Shown: positions 25,281 through 35,044, counted from the stretch's first letter. The stretch: DNA of 64,000 bases from Nocardia caishijiensis NBRC 108228 (GCF_001612825.1 NZ_BDBE01000030.1:496001-560000), one strand, 5' to 3'. Program-made: numbers and translations. Notes: generated by a model from the letters alone, not told the origin.

Positions 25281-26642
25281 TCAAAGCCCTGTATGCAACG
25301 AGAAGTACTCCGACTGCCGCGGCGGCTGGGCGGCGGTGGCCAGGATGCGTGCCACGTCGTCGATGTCGTCCCGCAACGGCGCGACGGTCACACGCACCGC
25401 CTGCGGCTGACCCGCCTCCTCACCCACCAGGAAAGGACCGCCCGGAGCCACCCGAATGCCGTTGGCCGCCAGATGAACCAGCGCCGAGCGTTCATCCGTC
25501 ACCGGCACCCAGGCGTTGAGTCCATCCCCGTCGGCGACCGCCACGCCGTGTCGGCTCAAAGCACAGGTGAGTGCGCGTCGCCGGTCGGCGTATTCCATAC
25601 GCGCTTGCGAGACAGTGCTGTTCGCAGTGTCGTCACGCAGGAGTTCGTACAGCAGACGTTGCAGGATGCGCGGTGTCCAGCCGGGACCGAGCATCCTGGT
25701 GGCGACGATGCGGTCGATCACGTCCTCGGGACCCGAGAGGGCGGCGATGCGCAGATCGGGGCCGTGGGATTTGGAGAAGCTGCGCACATGCAGCACCTGG
25801 TCGGGCAACCAGCGGCCGAGACTGATGTCCGGCGCGGCGACGATAGCCCCCGAGTGATCGTCCTCCACGACCATGCACCGATGCTCGCTGCGGCCGAGGA
25901 TACGGGCGAGCGTCTCGGCGCGCTCGGCGGTCATCGACGCCCCGGTCGGATTCTGGGCGCGGGGTTGCAGAACAGCCGCGGCAGGCGAGAGCGCGAGGGC
26001 GCGGGCCAATTCGTCCGGCAGCACACCGTTCTCGTCCATCGCGACCGGCACGGCGTGCACGCCGATGGTCTCCAGATAGTCGAGGAAATGCGGAAAGGTC
26101 GGGTTCTCCACGATCACCCGATCGCCGAAGCGCACCACGGCGGCCAGGCTGCGTGCCACCGCGTCCATCGCCCCGTCGACGACGGTCAGCCCACCCGAGC
26201 CGGTCGGCCAATCGGCCTGCAGCAGACGGCCGAGCTCGGGAACCACCGGCGGCTGGTGATAATCGGTGCTCTCCGCACGCGAGGCCACCTGCGCCAGCAG
26301 CGAACCGATCTCGGGAAGTAGCGCCGGATCGGGTGTACCGAGCGACAGATCCAGCCGCGCCGCCTCGGCCCCACCAGCCATCCCGCCCGCGCGCGTCGGA
26401 GCCGCCCGCGGCACCCCGCTGACAAAAGTTCCGCTGCGCCCCCTGGACACAACGAGCCCCGCCTGGGCCAGCGCCCGCCACCCGTGGCTGACCGTCGCCG
26501 GACTCACTCCCAGCTGCGCGGACAGTTCGCGCACCGTGGGGAGCCGATCGCCCGGGCGCAATTCACCGCTGGTGATGAGCCGGGCGATCGCCCCGGCGAT
26601 ACCAGCGGGCGTCGGATCATCGATCCGAATCTTCTTGTCCAC
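25281..26642 (-). CDS. MocR/PdxR-type GntR regulator with aminotransferase-like domain
   Basis: A 453-aa fusion of an N-terminal GntR winged helix (ARLITSGELRPGDRLPTVRE, LGVSPATVSHGWRAL) and a fold-type I PLP domain with the Schiff-base lysine in SFSKSHGPDLR, Asp in VVEDDHSG and Asn in QNPTGASM. Such regulators sense PLP or amino compounds. GTG 26642 follows GAGGGAAAA and begins MDKKIRIDD. It is divergent from the pyrimidine-catabolic genes across 115 bp and is the obvious candidate regulator; beta-alanine or a pyrimidine intermediate as ligand is inference. Confidence 0.9.
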   Translation of the reverse strand: MDKKIRIDDPTPAGIAGAIARLITSGELRPGDRLPTVRELSAQLGVSPATVSHGWRALAQAGLVVSRGRSGTFVSGVPRAAPTRAGGMAGGAEAARLDLSLGTPDPALLPEIGSLLAQVASRAESTDYHQPPVVPELGRLLQADWPTGSGGLTVVDGAMDAVARSLAAVVRFGDRVIVENPTFPHFLDYLETIGVHAVPVAMDENGVLPDELARALALSPAAAVLQPRAQNPTGASMTAERAETLARILGRSEHRCMVVEDDHSGAIVAAPDISLGRWLPDQVLHVRSFSKSHGPDLRIAALSGPEDVIDRIVATRMLGPGWTPRILQRLLYELLRDDTANSTVSQARMEYADRRRALTCALSRHGVAVADGDGLNAWVPVTDERSALVHLAANGIRVAPGGPFLVGEEAGQPQAVRVTVAPLRDDIDDVARILATAAQPPRQSEYFSLHTGL

Positions 26643-26692
26643 TTTTCCCTCGCCGTCCGCCCCTCGAGATTTACACTTCCCGGCATTGGGTG

Positions 26693-26711
26693 AAACATTC
26701 AAGAAATGTTT
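26693..26711. promoter_or_regulatory. Dyad in the divergent MocR/pyrimidine promoter
   Basis: Perfect 7-bp arms AAACATT and AATGTTT around CAAGA, in an AT-rich stretch between the divergent regulator and beta-ureidopropionase genes. A GATAAC at 26721 could be a -10 for the catabolic operon. Candidate operator. Confidence 0.5.
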
Positions 26712-26757
26712 AGTACTGACGATAACATAACCCAACTCCGAGGTAGGAGATCGACCG

Positions 26758-27606
26758 GTGACGATCATCAAAGCAGCCATCACACAGGCCACCTGGACCG
26801 GCGACAAAGAATCAATGCTCGCCAAACATGAGAAGTTCGTCGAGCAGGCAGCCGCCGACGGTGTGCAGGTGATCTGCTTCCAAGAACTGTTCTACGGGCC
26901 GTATTTCGGCAACGTGCAGGACAAGAAGTACTACGAATACGCCGAATCGGTGCCGGGCCCGACGACCGAACGGTTCGCCGCACTCGCCCGGGAGCACAGC
27001 ATCGTGATCGTGCTCCCGGTATACGAGGAAGACCAGCCCGGCGTGCTCTACAACACCGCGGCCGTGATCGACGCCGACGGCAGCTACCTCGGCAAATACC
27101 GCAAGCACCACATCCCCCACCTGCCGAGTTTCTGGGAGAAGTTCTACTTCCGCCCCGGCAATCTGGGCTATCCCGTGTTCGACACCGCCGTCGGCAGAAT
27201 CGGCGTCTACATCTGCTACGACCGCCACTTCCCCGAGGGCTGGCGCGCCTACGGCCTGGCCGGTGCCGAACTCGTCTTCAACCCCTCGGCCACCAAACCC
27301 GGTCTGTCGAATCGACTCTGGGAACTCGAGCAGCCCGCCGCGGCGGCCGCCAACCAGTACTTCATCGCCGCCAACAACCGGATCGGCACCGAGAGCGACG
27401 AATTCGGCGACGACGCGGTGACCTTCTACGGCAGCTCCTATTTCGTCGATCCACGCGGCAATTACGTCGGTGAGGTCGCCTCCACCGGCACCGAGGAACT
27501 CGTGATCCGCGAAATCGACCTGGATCTGGTACGCGAGGTGCGCGGCGACTGGCAGTTCTACCGCGACCGACGCCCTGACTCCTACTCCTCGATCGTCGCG
27601 CCGTAG
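26758..27606 (+). CDS. Beta-ureidopropionase / N-carbamoyl amidohydrolase (nitrilase family)
   Basis: A 282-aa carbon-nitrogen hydrolase predicted to cut N-carbamoyl-beta-alanine to beta-alanine, CO2 and ammonia. The Glu-Lys-Cys triad is visible: FQELFYGPYF, KYRKHHIP and YICYDRHFPE. GTG 26758 follows GGTAGGAG with 8-nt spacing. First gene of a six-gene catabolic operon; the next gene begins 18 bp on. Confidence 0.93.
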   Translation: MTIIKAAITQATWTGDKESMLAKHEKFVEQAAADGVQVICFQELFYGPYFGNVQDKKYYEYAESVPGPTTERFAALAREHSIVIVLPVYEEDQPGVLYNTAAVIDADGSYLGKYRKHHIPHLPSFWEKFYFRPGNLGYPVFDTAVGRIGVYICYDRHFPEGWRAYGLAGAELVFNPSATKPGLSNRLWELEQPAAAAANQYFIAANNRIGTESDEFGDDAVTFYGSSYFVDPRGNYVGEVASTGTEELVIREIDLDLVREVRGDWQFYRDRRPDSYSSIVAP

Positions 27607-27623
27607 AACCGGAAAGGATCACC

Positions 27624-29045
27624 GTGGCAACAACATTGATCACCGGCGGCACCGTCGTCTCGGCCACCGGGCGCGGCGCGGCCGACCTGCTCATCGACGG
27701 TGAACGCATCGTCGCCCTCATCGAACCCGGCGCTACCGTGCTCGGCGCGAACCTCACCGAAACGGTCGACACCGTCATCGACGCGACCGGCAAGTACGTC
27801 ATCCCCGGCGGCATCGACGCCCACACCCACATGTCGATGCCCTTCGGCGGCACCACCGCCGCCGACACCTTCGAAACCGGCACCCGCGCCGCCGCCTGGG
27901 GCGGCACCACCACCATCATCGACTTCGCCGTCCAGAAATTCGGCGAACGCGTCCAGGACAGCCTGCAGACCTGGCACGACATGGCCGCGGGCGAATGCGC
28001 CATCGACTACTCGTTCCACCAGATCATCGGCGACGTCAACGACGAATCCCTGCGCGCCATGCGGGAACTGCCCGGCGAAGGTATCAGCAGCTTCAAGCTG
28101 TTCATGGCCTACCCCGGCGTGTTCTACAGCGACGACGCCCAGATCCTGCGCGCCATGCAGACCGGCGCCGACACCGGCCTGCTCACCATGATGCATGCCG
28201 AGAACGGTCCCGCCATCGACGTGCTCGTCGGCCAGCTGCTCGCCCAGGGCAAGACCGACCCCTACTACCACGGCATCGCCCGCGCCTGGGAACTCGAGGA
28301 AGAGGCCACCCACCGGGCAATCATGCTCGCCAAACTCACCGGTGCGCCGCTGTACGTGGTGCACGTGTCGGCCAAGCAGGCCGTCGCCCAGCTCGCCGCC
28401 GCCCGCGATCGCGGCCAGAACGTCTTCGGCGAAACCTGCCCGCAGTACCTGTACCTGTCGCTGGAGGACCAGCTGGGCGCGCCCGGCTTCGAAGGCGCCA
28501 AGTGGGTGTGCTCCACACCCCTGCGTTCCAAGCACGACCACCACCAGGACGAAGCATGGCAGGCGTTGCGCACCAACGACCTGCAGATGGTGTCCACCGA
28601 CCACTGCCCCTTCTGCATGAAGGGGCAAAAGGACATGGGCATCGGCGACTTCTCCAAGATCCCCAACGGCATCGGCTCCGTCGAACACCGCATGGACCTC
28701 ATGTACCAGGGCGTGGTCGACGGCAAGATCAGCCTCGAACGGTGGGTGGAGATCACCGCCACCACGCCCGCCCGAATGTTCGGCCTCTACGGCCGCAAGG
28801 GCGTCCTCGCTCCCGGTGCCGACGCCGACGTGGTGATCTACGACCCGAACGGCCACACCTCCATCGGCGTCGAGGCCACCCACCACATGAACATGGACCA
28901 CTCCGCGTGGGAGGGCTACGAGATCGACGGCCACGTCGACACCGTGCTCTCCCGAGGCAAGGTCGTCGTCGACGACAACACCTACCTCGGCCGCAAAGGC
29001 GACGGGCGTTTCGTCCGCCGCGACCCCTGCCAATACCTCACCTAG
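27624..29045 (+). CDS. hydA: Dihydropyrimidinase (D-hydantoinase)
   Basis: A 473-aa amidohydrolase that opens dihydropyrimidine or hydantoin rings. Binuclear metal motifs: DAHTHM near residue 67, carboxylated Lys in SSFKLFMAYPG, HAEN, VVHVSAK and STDHCPF, with the substrate loop after it. GTG 27624 follows GGAAAGGATCACC. Its product is the substrate of the preceding gene's enzyme, which supports the pathway assignment. Confidence 0.95.
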   Translation: MATTLITGGTVVSATGRGAADLLIDGERIVALIEPGATVLGANLTETVDTVIDATGKYVIPGGIDAHTHMSMPFGGTTAADTFETGTRAAAWGGTTTIIDFAVQKFGERVQDSLQTWHDMAAGECAIDYSFHQIIGDVNDESLRAMRELPGEGISSFKLFMAYPGVFYSDDAQILRAMQTGADTGLLTMMHAENGPAIDVLVGQLLAQGKTDPYYHGIARAWELEEEATHRAIMLAKLTGAPLYVVHVSAKQAVAQLAAARDRGQNVFGETCPQYLYLSLEDQLGAPGFEGAKWVCSTPLRSKHDHHQDEAWQALRTNDLQMVSTDHCPFCMKGQKDMGIGDFSKIPNGIGSVEHRMDLMYQGVVDGKISLERWVEITATTPARMFGLYGRKGVLAPGADADVVIYDPNGHTSIGVEATHHMNMDHSAWEGYEIDGHVDTVLSRGKVVVDDNTYLGRKGDGRFVRRDPCQYLT

Positions 29046-29054
29046 GGAGCCACC

Positions 29055-30080
29055 ATGCAATTCGGAGCGGTCCTACAATGCGACCCGCCTGCGGCGCGCA
29101 CGGTGCACCTGGCCAAGCTCGCCGAAGCACACGGCTTCAGCCACCTGTGGACCTTCGACTCCCACATCCTGTGGCAGGAACCGTACGTGCTCTACAGCCA
29201 GATCCTCAACGAGACCAAACGCATCACCGTCGGCCCTATGGTGACCAACCCCGCCACCCGCGACTGGACCGTCACCGCCTCCACCTACGCCACCCTCAAC
29301 GAGGCCTACGGCAACCGCACCATCTGCGGAATCGGCCGCGGCGACTCGGCGGTCCGGGTGGGCGGCGGCAAACCGACGACCCTGGCGACCCTGCGCGAGT
29401 CCGTCCGCGTCATCAAGGAACTCGCCAACTCCCGGCCCGTCGAGGTCGACGGACGCGTGCTCCAGTTCCCGTGGAGCACCGGCTCGACCCTGGACGTGTG
29501 GGTCGCCGCCTACGGCCCCAAAGCCCTCCAGCTCACCGGCGAGGTGGCCGACGGCTTCATCCTCCAACTCGCCGACCTCGACATCGCCGAATGGATGATC
29601 CGCACCGTCAAGGACGCGGCCACCGCCGCCGGACGCGACCCCGACGCGGTCAAGATCTGCGTCGCCGCACCCATGTACATCGGCACCGACCGAGCGCACA
29701 TGCGTGACCAGTGCCGCTGGTTCGGCGGCATGGTCGGCAACCACGTCGCCGACATCGTCGCCCGATACGGCGAAACCGGATCCGTCCCAGCGGCATTGAC
29801 CGACTACATCGCCGGTCGCGAAGGCTACGACTACAACCAGCACGGTCGCGCGGGCAACACCCACTCATCCTTCGTCACCGACGACATCGTCGACCGATTC
29901 TGTGTCCTCGGCACCGCCGAAGACCACCTGAACAAGCTGCAGCGCCTCGCCGAACTCGGTGTCGACCAGTTCGCGGGCTATCTCCAACACGACAACAAGG
30001 AGGAGACCATGCGCGTCTACGGCGAAACCGTCATCCCCGGCATGACCCGACACATCACCGCGATGAAGGCCGCGTCATGA
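29055..30080 (+). CDS. LLM-class F420-dependent oxidoreductase (TIGR03842-like)
   Basis: A 341-aa TIM-barrel luciferase-like protein predicted to use F420 (possibly FMN). Landmarks are the N-terminal FGAVLQCDPPAARTV, GPMVTNPATRDWTVTAS, GIGRGDSAVRVGG and WVAAYGPKALQ. This subgroup is repeatedly linked to hydantoinase/pyrimidine genes in actinobacteria. Here it sits between dihydropyrimidinase and the aminotransferase, with an ATGA overlap to the latter, and no dihydropyrimidine dehydrogenase is present. It may carry out the redox step of the pathway or recycle an aldehyde; neither is shown. Confidence 0.85.
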   Translation: MQFGAVLQCDPPAARTVHLAKLAEAHGFSHLWTFDSHILWQEPYVLYSQILNETKRITVGPMVTNPATRDWTVTASTYATLNEAYGNRTICGIGRGDSAVRVGGGKPTTLATLRESVRVIKELANSRPVEVDGRVLQFPWSTGSTLDVWVAAYGPKALQLTGEVADGFILQLADLDIAEWMIRTVKDAATAAGRDPDAVKICVAAPMYIGTDRAHMRDQCRWFGGMVGNHVADIVARYGETGSVPAALTDYIAGREGYDYNQHGRAGNTHSSFVTDDIVDRFCVLGTAEDHLNKLQRLAELGVDQFAGYLQHDNKEETMRVYGETVIPGMTRHITAMKAAS

Positions 30081-31393
30081 CCGCCGCCGACACCACGACC
30101 GACCTCGACGCGCTCGCCTACCAGCTCGACCGCGATCACGTCTTCCACTCCTGGTCCGCCCAGGCCGCACTGCAACCGCTCGTCATCGCGGGCGGGCGCG
30201 GCTGCCGGGTCTGGGACCACGCGGGCCGTGAATACCTCGATCTGTCCAGCCAACTCGTCAACGTCAACATCGGCCACCAGCACCCGGCCGTCACCCGAGC
30301 CATCGCCGAGCAGGCCGCCCAACTCGCCACCGCCTCTCCCGCCACCGCGAACCTCACCAGAGGACAAGCGGCGCAACGCATCTGCGCACTCGCCCCGGCG
30401 GGGCTCGACAAGGTGTTCTTCACCAACGGCGGCGCCGACGCCGTCGAGAACGCCATCCGGATGGCCCGCCTGCACACCGGCCGCGACAAGGTGCTCTCCA
30501 CCTACCGCTCCTACCACGGCAACACCGGCGCCGCCGTGGTCGCCACCGGCGACTGGCGGCGCGTACCCAACGAATTCGCCCGCGGCCACGTCCACTTCTT
30601 CGGCCCCTACCTGTACCGCAGCGAATTCTGGTCGACCACAGCCGAACAGGAATGCGAACGTGCACTGCACCACCTCGAACGGGTGATCCAGTGCGAAGGC
30701 CCCACCTCCATCGCGGCCATCCTGCTCGAAAGCCTCCCCGGCACCGCGGGCATCCTCGTGCCCCCGCCGGGCTACCTCACCGGTGTCCGCGAGATCGCCG
30801 ACCGTTACGGCATCCTGCTCATTCTCGACGAGGTGATGGCGGGCTTCGGCCGCACCGGCGCCTGGTTCGCGTTCTCCCGCCACGATGTGGTGCCCGACCT
30901 CATCACCTTCGCCAAGGGCGTGAATTCCGGGTACGTACCGGTCGGCGGAGTCATCATCTCCGACACCGTCGCGCACACCTTCGACGACACCGTCTTCCCC
31001 GGCGGACTCACCTACAGCGGCCACCCCCTGGCCGCCGCATCCATCGTGGCCGCCCTCGATGCCATGGAATCCGAGGGCATCGTCGCCAACGCCGAACGGA
31101 TCGGCCGCGAAACGCTCGGCCCCGCGCTACGAGCCCTCGCCGACGACTTCCCCATCATCGGCGAGGTGCGCGGCGAAGGCGTGTTCTGGGCACTCGAACT
31201 CGTCGCCGACCCACACACCCGAACCCCCGTCCCCGCCGCCACCATGGGCGCGCTCAGAACCGCTCTGCTCGAACGCGGCGTGCTCCCACTCATCGCCGAC
31301 AACCGCCTGCACGTGGTGCCACCCTGCGTCATCACCGACGCCGAGGCCACCGCGGGCGTGGCCGCGATCCGCGACGCACTCGCCGGACTCTGA
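30077..31393 (+). CDS. Omega-amino acid:pyruvate (beta-alanine) aminotransferase, class III
   Basis: A 438-aa PLP enzyme predicted to convert beta-alanine to malonate semialdehyde. FFTNGGADAVENAIRMAR, YRSYHGNTGA, LILDEVMAGFGRTG and the Schiff-base Lys in TFAKGVNSGY are the class III landmarks. ATG 30077 overlaps the stop of the LLM gene (ATGA), indicating translational coupling. The position between beta-alanine formation and semialdehyde oxidation supports the substrate assignment. Confidence 0.93.
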   Translation: MTAADTTTDLDALAYQLDRDHVFHSWSAQAALQPLVIAGGRGCRVWDHAGREYLDLSSQLVNVNIGHQHPAVTRAIAEQAAQLATASPATANLTRGQAAQRICALAPAGLDKVFFTNGGADAVENAIRMARLHTGRDKVLSTYRSYHGNTGAAVVATGDWRRVPNEFARGHVHFFGPYLYRSEFWSTTAEQECERALHHLERVIQCEGPTSIAAILLESLPGTAGILVPPPGYLTGVREIADRYGILLILDEVMAGFGRTGAWFAFSRHDVVPDLITFAKGVNSGYVPVGGVIISDTVAHTFDDTVFPGGLTYSGHPLAAASIVAALDAMESEGIVANAERIGRETLGPALRALADDFPIIGEVRGEGVFWALELVADPHTRTPVPAATMGALRTALLERGVLPLIADNRLHVVPPCVITDAEATAGVAAIRDALAGL

Positions 31394-31410
31394 AGACAAG
31401 GAAAACGACC

Positions 31411-32904
31411 ATGACACAGATTCTCGAGCACTGGATCGACGGCAAGCCCTGGCCAGGCGAATCCACCCGCACCGCACCGGTTTTCGACCCCGCCCTCGGT
31501 ACGCCGCAACGTGAGGTGCGGATGGCGACCGCCACCGACGTCGGCACCGCCGTCGCCGCGGCCGTCGCCGCCCTGCCCCAGTGGCGCGACAGCTCGATCG
31601 CCACGCGCAGCCGGTTCCTGCTCACTTTCCGCGAACTGCTCAACGCCCGTAAAGACGACCTCGCCCAGATCCTCACCGCTGAACACGGCAAAGTCCTCAG
31701 CGACGCGGGCGGCGAGATCGCCCGGGGACTCGAAGTCGTCGAATTCGCCCTCGCCATGCCACAACTGCTCAAAGGCGAGTTCAGCCAGAACGTCTCCACC
31801 GATGTCGACGTGTACTCGGTGCGTGAGCCGGTGGGGGTGGTCGGGATCATCAGCCCGTTCAACTTCCCCGCCATGGTTCCGCTCTGGTTCTTCCCGATCG
31901 CCATCGCCGCGGGCAACACCGTCGTCCTCAAGCCCAGCGAGAAGGACCCCTCAGCCGCGAACTGGCTCGCCGAACTCGCCGCCGAAGCGGGCCTGCCCGC
32001 AGGCGTACTCAATGTGGTGCACGGCGACAAAGAAGCCGTCGACGCCCTGCTCGTCCACCCCGACGTGGCCGCGATCTCCTTCGTGGGCTCCACGCCGATC
32101 GCGCGCTACGTCTATCAGACCGCCGCCGCCAACGACAAACGAGTGCAGGCGCTCGGTGGGGCCAAGAACCATATGCTCGTGCTGCCCGACGCCGATCTCG
32201 ACCTCGCCGCCGACGCCGCCGTCAACGCGGGCTTCGGCTCGGCGGGCGAACGCTGCATGGCGGTGAGCGCATTGCTCGCCGTCGACAGCATCGCCGACGA
32301 ACTCGTCGCCAAGATCGCTGAACGCATGGGCAGATTGCGCATCGGCGACGGTCGCCGAGGCTGCGACATGGGACCGCTGATCACCCGCGAACACCGCGAC
32401 AAGGTGGCCGACTACCTCGACGTGGCCGCCACCGACGGCGCCACCATCGTCGTCGACGGCCGCGAAACCACTGTCGACGGTGCGGCCGAAGGCTTCTGGC
32501 TCGGACCGACCCTGATCGACAACGTCCCGACCAGCTCCGCCGTGTACCAGGACGAGATCTTCGGCCCGGTACTCTCCGTCGTCCGGGTGGACGGCTTCGA
32601 CGAGGGCATCGACCTCATCAACAGCTCCCCCTACGGCAACGGGGTCGCGATCTTCACCAACGACGGTGGGGCCGCACGGCAATTCCAGCGCCGGGTCACC
32701 GTCGGCATGATCGGCATCAACGTCCCGATCCCGGTGCCGGTGGCCTACCACAGCTTCGGCGGTCACAAGGCTTCGATCTTCGGTGACGCGAAAGCCTACG
32801 GACCGCAGGGCTTCTCGTTCTTCACCCAGGAGAAGGCGATCACGTCGCGCTGGCTCGACCCTAGCCACGGCGGCATCAACCTCGGGTTCCCCCAGCACAG
32901 TTAG
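31411..32904 (+). CDS. mmsA: CoA-acylating (methyl)malonate-semialdehyde dehydrogenase
   Basis: A 497-aa aldehyde dehydrogenase of the MmsA type, which oxidises malonate or methylmalonate semialdehyde to acetyl-CoA or propionyl-CoA with CO2 release. Landmarks: GIISPFNFPAMVPLWF, KPSEKDPS, FVGSTPIARYV, LGGAKNHMLVLP and the catalytic Cys282 in SAGERCMAVSA. The KNHM segment in place of the usual Glu region is typical of CoA-acylating MmsA. It would finish the uracil to acetyl-CoA route here. Confidence 0.95.
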   Translation: MTQILEHWIDGKPWPGESTRTAPVFDPALGTPQREVRMATATDVGTAVAAAVAALPQWRDSSIATRSRFLLTFRELLNARKDDLAQILTAEHGKVLSDAGGEIARGLEVVEFALAMPQLLKGEFSQNVSTDVDVYSVREPVGVVGIISPFNFPAMVPLWFFPIAIAAGNTVVLKPSEKDPSAANWLAELAAEAGLPAGVLNVVHGDKEAVDALLVHPDVAAISFVGSTPIARYVYQTAAANDKRVQALGGAKNHMLVLPDADLDLAADAAVNAGFGSAGERCMAVSALLAVDSIADELVAKIAERMGRLRIGDGRRGCDMGPLITREHRDKVADYLDVAATDGATIVVDGRETTVDGAAEGFWLGPTLIDNVPTSSAVYQDEIFGPVLSVVRVDGFDEGIDLINSSPYGNGVAIFTNDGGAARQFQRRVTVGMIGINVPIPVPVAYHSFGGHKASIFGDAKAYGPQGFSFFTQEKAITSRWLDPSHGGINLGFPQHS

Positions 32905-32925
32905 CAGTAGTAGAGAGATAGTGCG

Positions 32926-34368
32926 ATGACAGAAACACAGGTCCACGCGCCCGAGGGCGCGGGACGACACTCGCAGCTGGTCAACGACGACTTGGCGCCA
33001 ACTACCAAGGACACGGCGACCTGGCGCACCTGGGACCTGTTCTGTCTCTGGATGACCTCGGCCCACAGCATCGCCAGCTACGGTTTCGCCGTCGGCATGC
33101 TCGCCCTCGGCATGACCGGCTGGCAGACCATGCTCGCCCTGTTCGCCGGTGTACTCATGCTGTGGCTCGGAAGCAACCTCGTCGGTGTCGCGGGTCAGAA
33201 GGTCGGGGTTCCGTTCCCGGTCTTCGCCCGCGCCACCTTCGGCGTTTTCGGCGCCAACATTCCCGCCCTGCTCCGCGCGCTCGTCGCGATCTTCTGGTAC
33301 GGCATCCAGACCTATCTCGCGTCCACCGCGGTGATCGTGCTGGTCCTGCGGGTGTCGCCCGGCCTCGAATCGTGGACCGAACCCAGCTTCCTCGGCCTGT
33401 CCGCGCTCGGCTGGATCGCGTTCCTCGTGCTGTGGGCCGTGCAGCTCATGATCATCAGCTACGGCATGGAGATCGTGCGCAAGGCCTCCGACTTCGCCGG
33501 GCCGGTCGTGTGGATCGGCATGATCGCCCTCGCCGTGTGGATCATGAGCAAGGCCGACTGGAGCATCGACCTCGGTGCCCGAGCCGGTGAGGCGCTCACC
33601 AGCGGGCAGACCGTGTCGGCCTTCATCGGAGTCGCGTTCCTGATGGTCGCGTTCATGGCCGGACCGCTCGTCAACTACGCCGACTTCGCCCGGTTCTCAC
33701 CGAGCCAGAAGGCCATCCGGCGCGGCAACGCCTGGGGCATCCCCTTCAACGAGACCGCGTTCGTCGTCCTGTCCATCATCATCTCCCTGGCCACCCTGAA
33801 GGTGTACGGGGAAGTACTGTCCGACCCGGTGGAACTGGTCGCCCACATCGACAACGACGCCATTGTCATCATCTCGGCCGTGCTGTTCGCCATCGCGACC
33901 GTCGGCATCAACGTGGTACTCAACTTCGTCTCGCCCGCCTACGACATCTCCAATGCCGCACCGAAGTACATCTCGTTCCGCACCGGCGGCGTCATCACCG
34001 CCGTCCTGTCGATCGTCGTGCTCCCCTGGAAGCTCTGGGCCAATCAGGACTTCATCGTCTACTTCCTCGGCGGCGTCGGCGCCCTGATGGGCCCGGTGTT
34101 CGGCATTCTCGTCGTCGACTACTACCTGGTCCGCAAGCAACGGACCGAAGTGCCGGAGCTCTACTCCGGCGCCGCCGACGGTGCCTACTTCTACACCCGA
34201 GGCTTCAACCCCCGAGCGCTCGCCGCGCTGCTCGTCGCGGGCGTTGTCAGCGTCGTCGTGGCTCTCGTCCCGGATTCCGCCTCGGTCACGGCCCTGTCCT
34301 GGCCCGTCGGTGCGGCGCTCGGCGCGGCCGTCATGTACGGCCTGAGTCGCAAACCCGCGCGAGCCTGA
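32926..34368 (+). CDS. NCS1 family nucleobase:cation symporter
   Basis: A 480-aa membrane protein with about 12 hydrophobic helices. NCS1 landmarks include DLAPTTKDTATWRTWDLF at the N-terminus, WLGSNLVGVAGQKVGVPFPV, ARATFGVFGANIPALLRA and NYADFARFSPSQ. Likely imports uracil, thymine, hydantoin or allantoin; the catabolic neighbours favour pyrimidines or hydantoins. It ends the operon, 21 bp after mmsA, before a strong terminator. Confidence 0.93.
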   Translation: MTETQVHAPEGAGRHSQLVNDDLAPTTKDTATWRTWDLFCLWMTSAHSIASYGFAVGMLALGMTGWQTMLALFAGVLMLWLGSNLVGVAGQKVGVPFPVFARATFGVFGANIPALLRALVAIFWYGIQTYLASTAVIVLVLRVSPGLESWTEPSFLGLSALGWIAFLVLWAVQLMIISYGMEIVRKASDFAGPVVWIGMIALAVWIMSKADWSIDLGARAGEALTSGQTVSAFIGVAFLMVAFMAGPLVNYADFARFSPSQKAIRRGNAWGIPFNETAFVVLSIIISLATLKVYGEVLSDPVELVAHIDNDAIVIISAVLFAIATVGINVVLNFVSPAYDISNAAPKYISFRTGGVITAVLSIVVLPWKLWANQDFIVYFLGGVGALMGPVFGILVVDYYLVRKQRTEVPELYSGAADGAYFYTRGFNPRALAALLVAGVVSVVVALVPDSASVTALSWPVGAALGAAVMYGLSRKPARA

Positions 34369-34374
34369 ACGCGA

Positions 34375-34411
34375 CTGTGCCCCGGCGACAGCGACTGTCG
34401 TCGGGGCACAG
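34375..34411. terminator. Terminator hairpin between convergent genes
   Basis: Inverted repeat CTGTGCCCCGGCGACAG / CTGTCGTCGGGGCACAG (17-bp arms, one G-T/C mismatch position) with a 3-nt loop CGA, directly after the NCS1 permease stop and just before the convergent Ddn-like stop. Confidence 0.8.
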
Positions 34412-34414
34412 CTG

Positions 34415-34963
34415 TCAGACGATCCGGTCCAGCCGGAAGATTCGGAACTCCCGTCCCCCGGCGAGCTGATACTCCATCTCGTAACCCGGCCAGAACTCGA
34501 CGACTTGATCCCAGACCCGCTTACGCTCCGCGTCGGTGATCTCCGTGACCGACACCGGGAATGCCGCGCTGCCGTTGAACCGCACCGACGCCGTGCGCGC
34601 GGCCCGCAGATTCGCCGACCAGGCCGGATGCTCGGGCTTACCCCAGTTGGAACCGACGAGGAAGAACCCGTCGCCGTCGGGAACGCACAGCAGCGAGGTC
34701 GTCCTCGGTACGCCGGACTTCCGGCCGACCACCGTCACCTCGATCGACGGCAGCCCCGCCAGATCCAGCACGCCCCACCGACCACCGGAGAAGCGGCGAA
34801 CCATCCGCTCGGCGGGCAGCACCACACTCGCACCCCGCATCACCCAGGCTTGTGTTCCGAACACGCGCGCCACACGGGGCAAGGGATTCCAGACCATCTC
34901 CGAATCCTGGCTCGAGCTCAGTCGATTCACGAACCGACAGGGTGCGCTCGAGACGCATGTCAC
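34415..34963 (-). CDS. Nitroreductase-like deazaflavin (F420)-dependent protein, Ddn family
   Basis: A 182-aa protein of the split-beta-barrel Ddn/FDOR-A type: LAGLPSIEVTVVGRKSG, PRTTSLLCVPDGDGFFLVG, SNWGKPEHPAWSANLRA and VWDQVVEFWPGYEMEYQ. Relatives reduce quinones or nitro compounds with F420H2. GTG 34963 is preceded by AAGGAGG with 6-nt spacing; ATG 34897 is an alternative nearer the conserved region. The upstream 150 bp are unusually AT-rich. Confidence 0.85.
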   Translation of the reverse strand: MTCVSSAPCRFVNRLSSSQDSEMVWNPLPRVARVFGTQAWVMRGASVVLPAERMVRRFSGGRWGVLDLAGLPSIEVTVVGRKSGVPRTTSLLCVPDGDGFFLVGSNWGKPEHPAWSANLRAARTASVRFNGSAAFPVSVTEITDAERKRVWDQVVEFWPGYEMEYQLAGGREFRIFRLDRIV

Positions 34964-35044
34964 TCCCCTCCTCCTTGAAGCCGGTTTGTTCGTATGTACA
35001 TGTTCGAGAGTTGGTAGATGTGTCATTGTCGAGGCAACATATAG

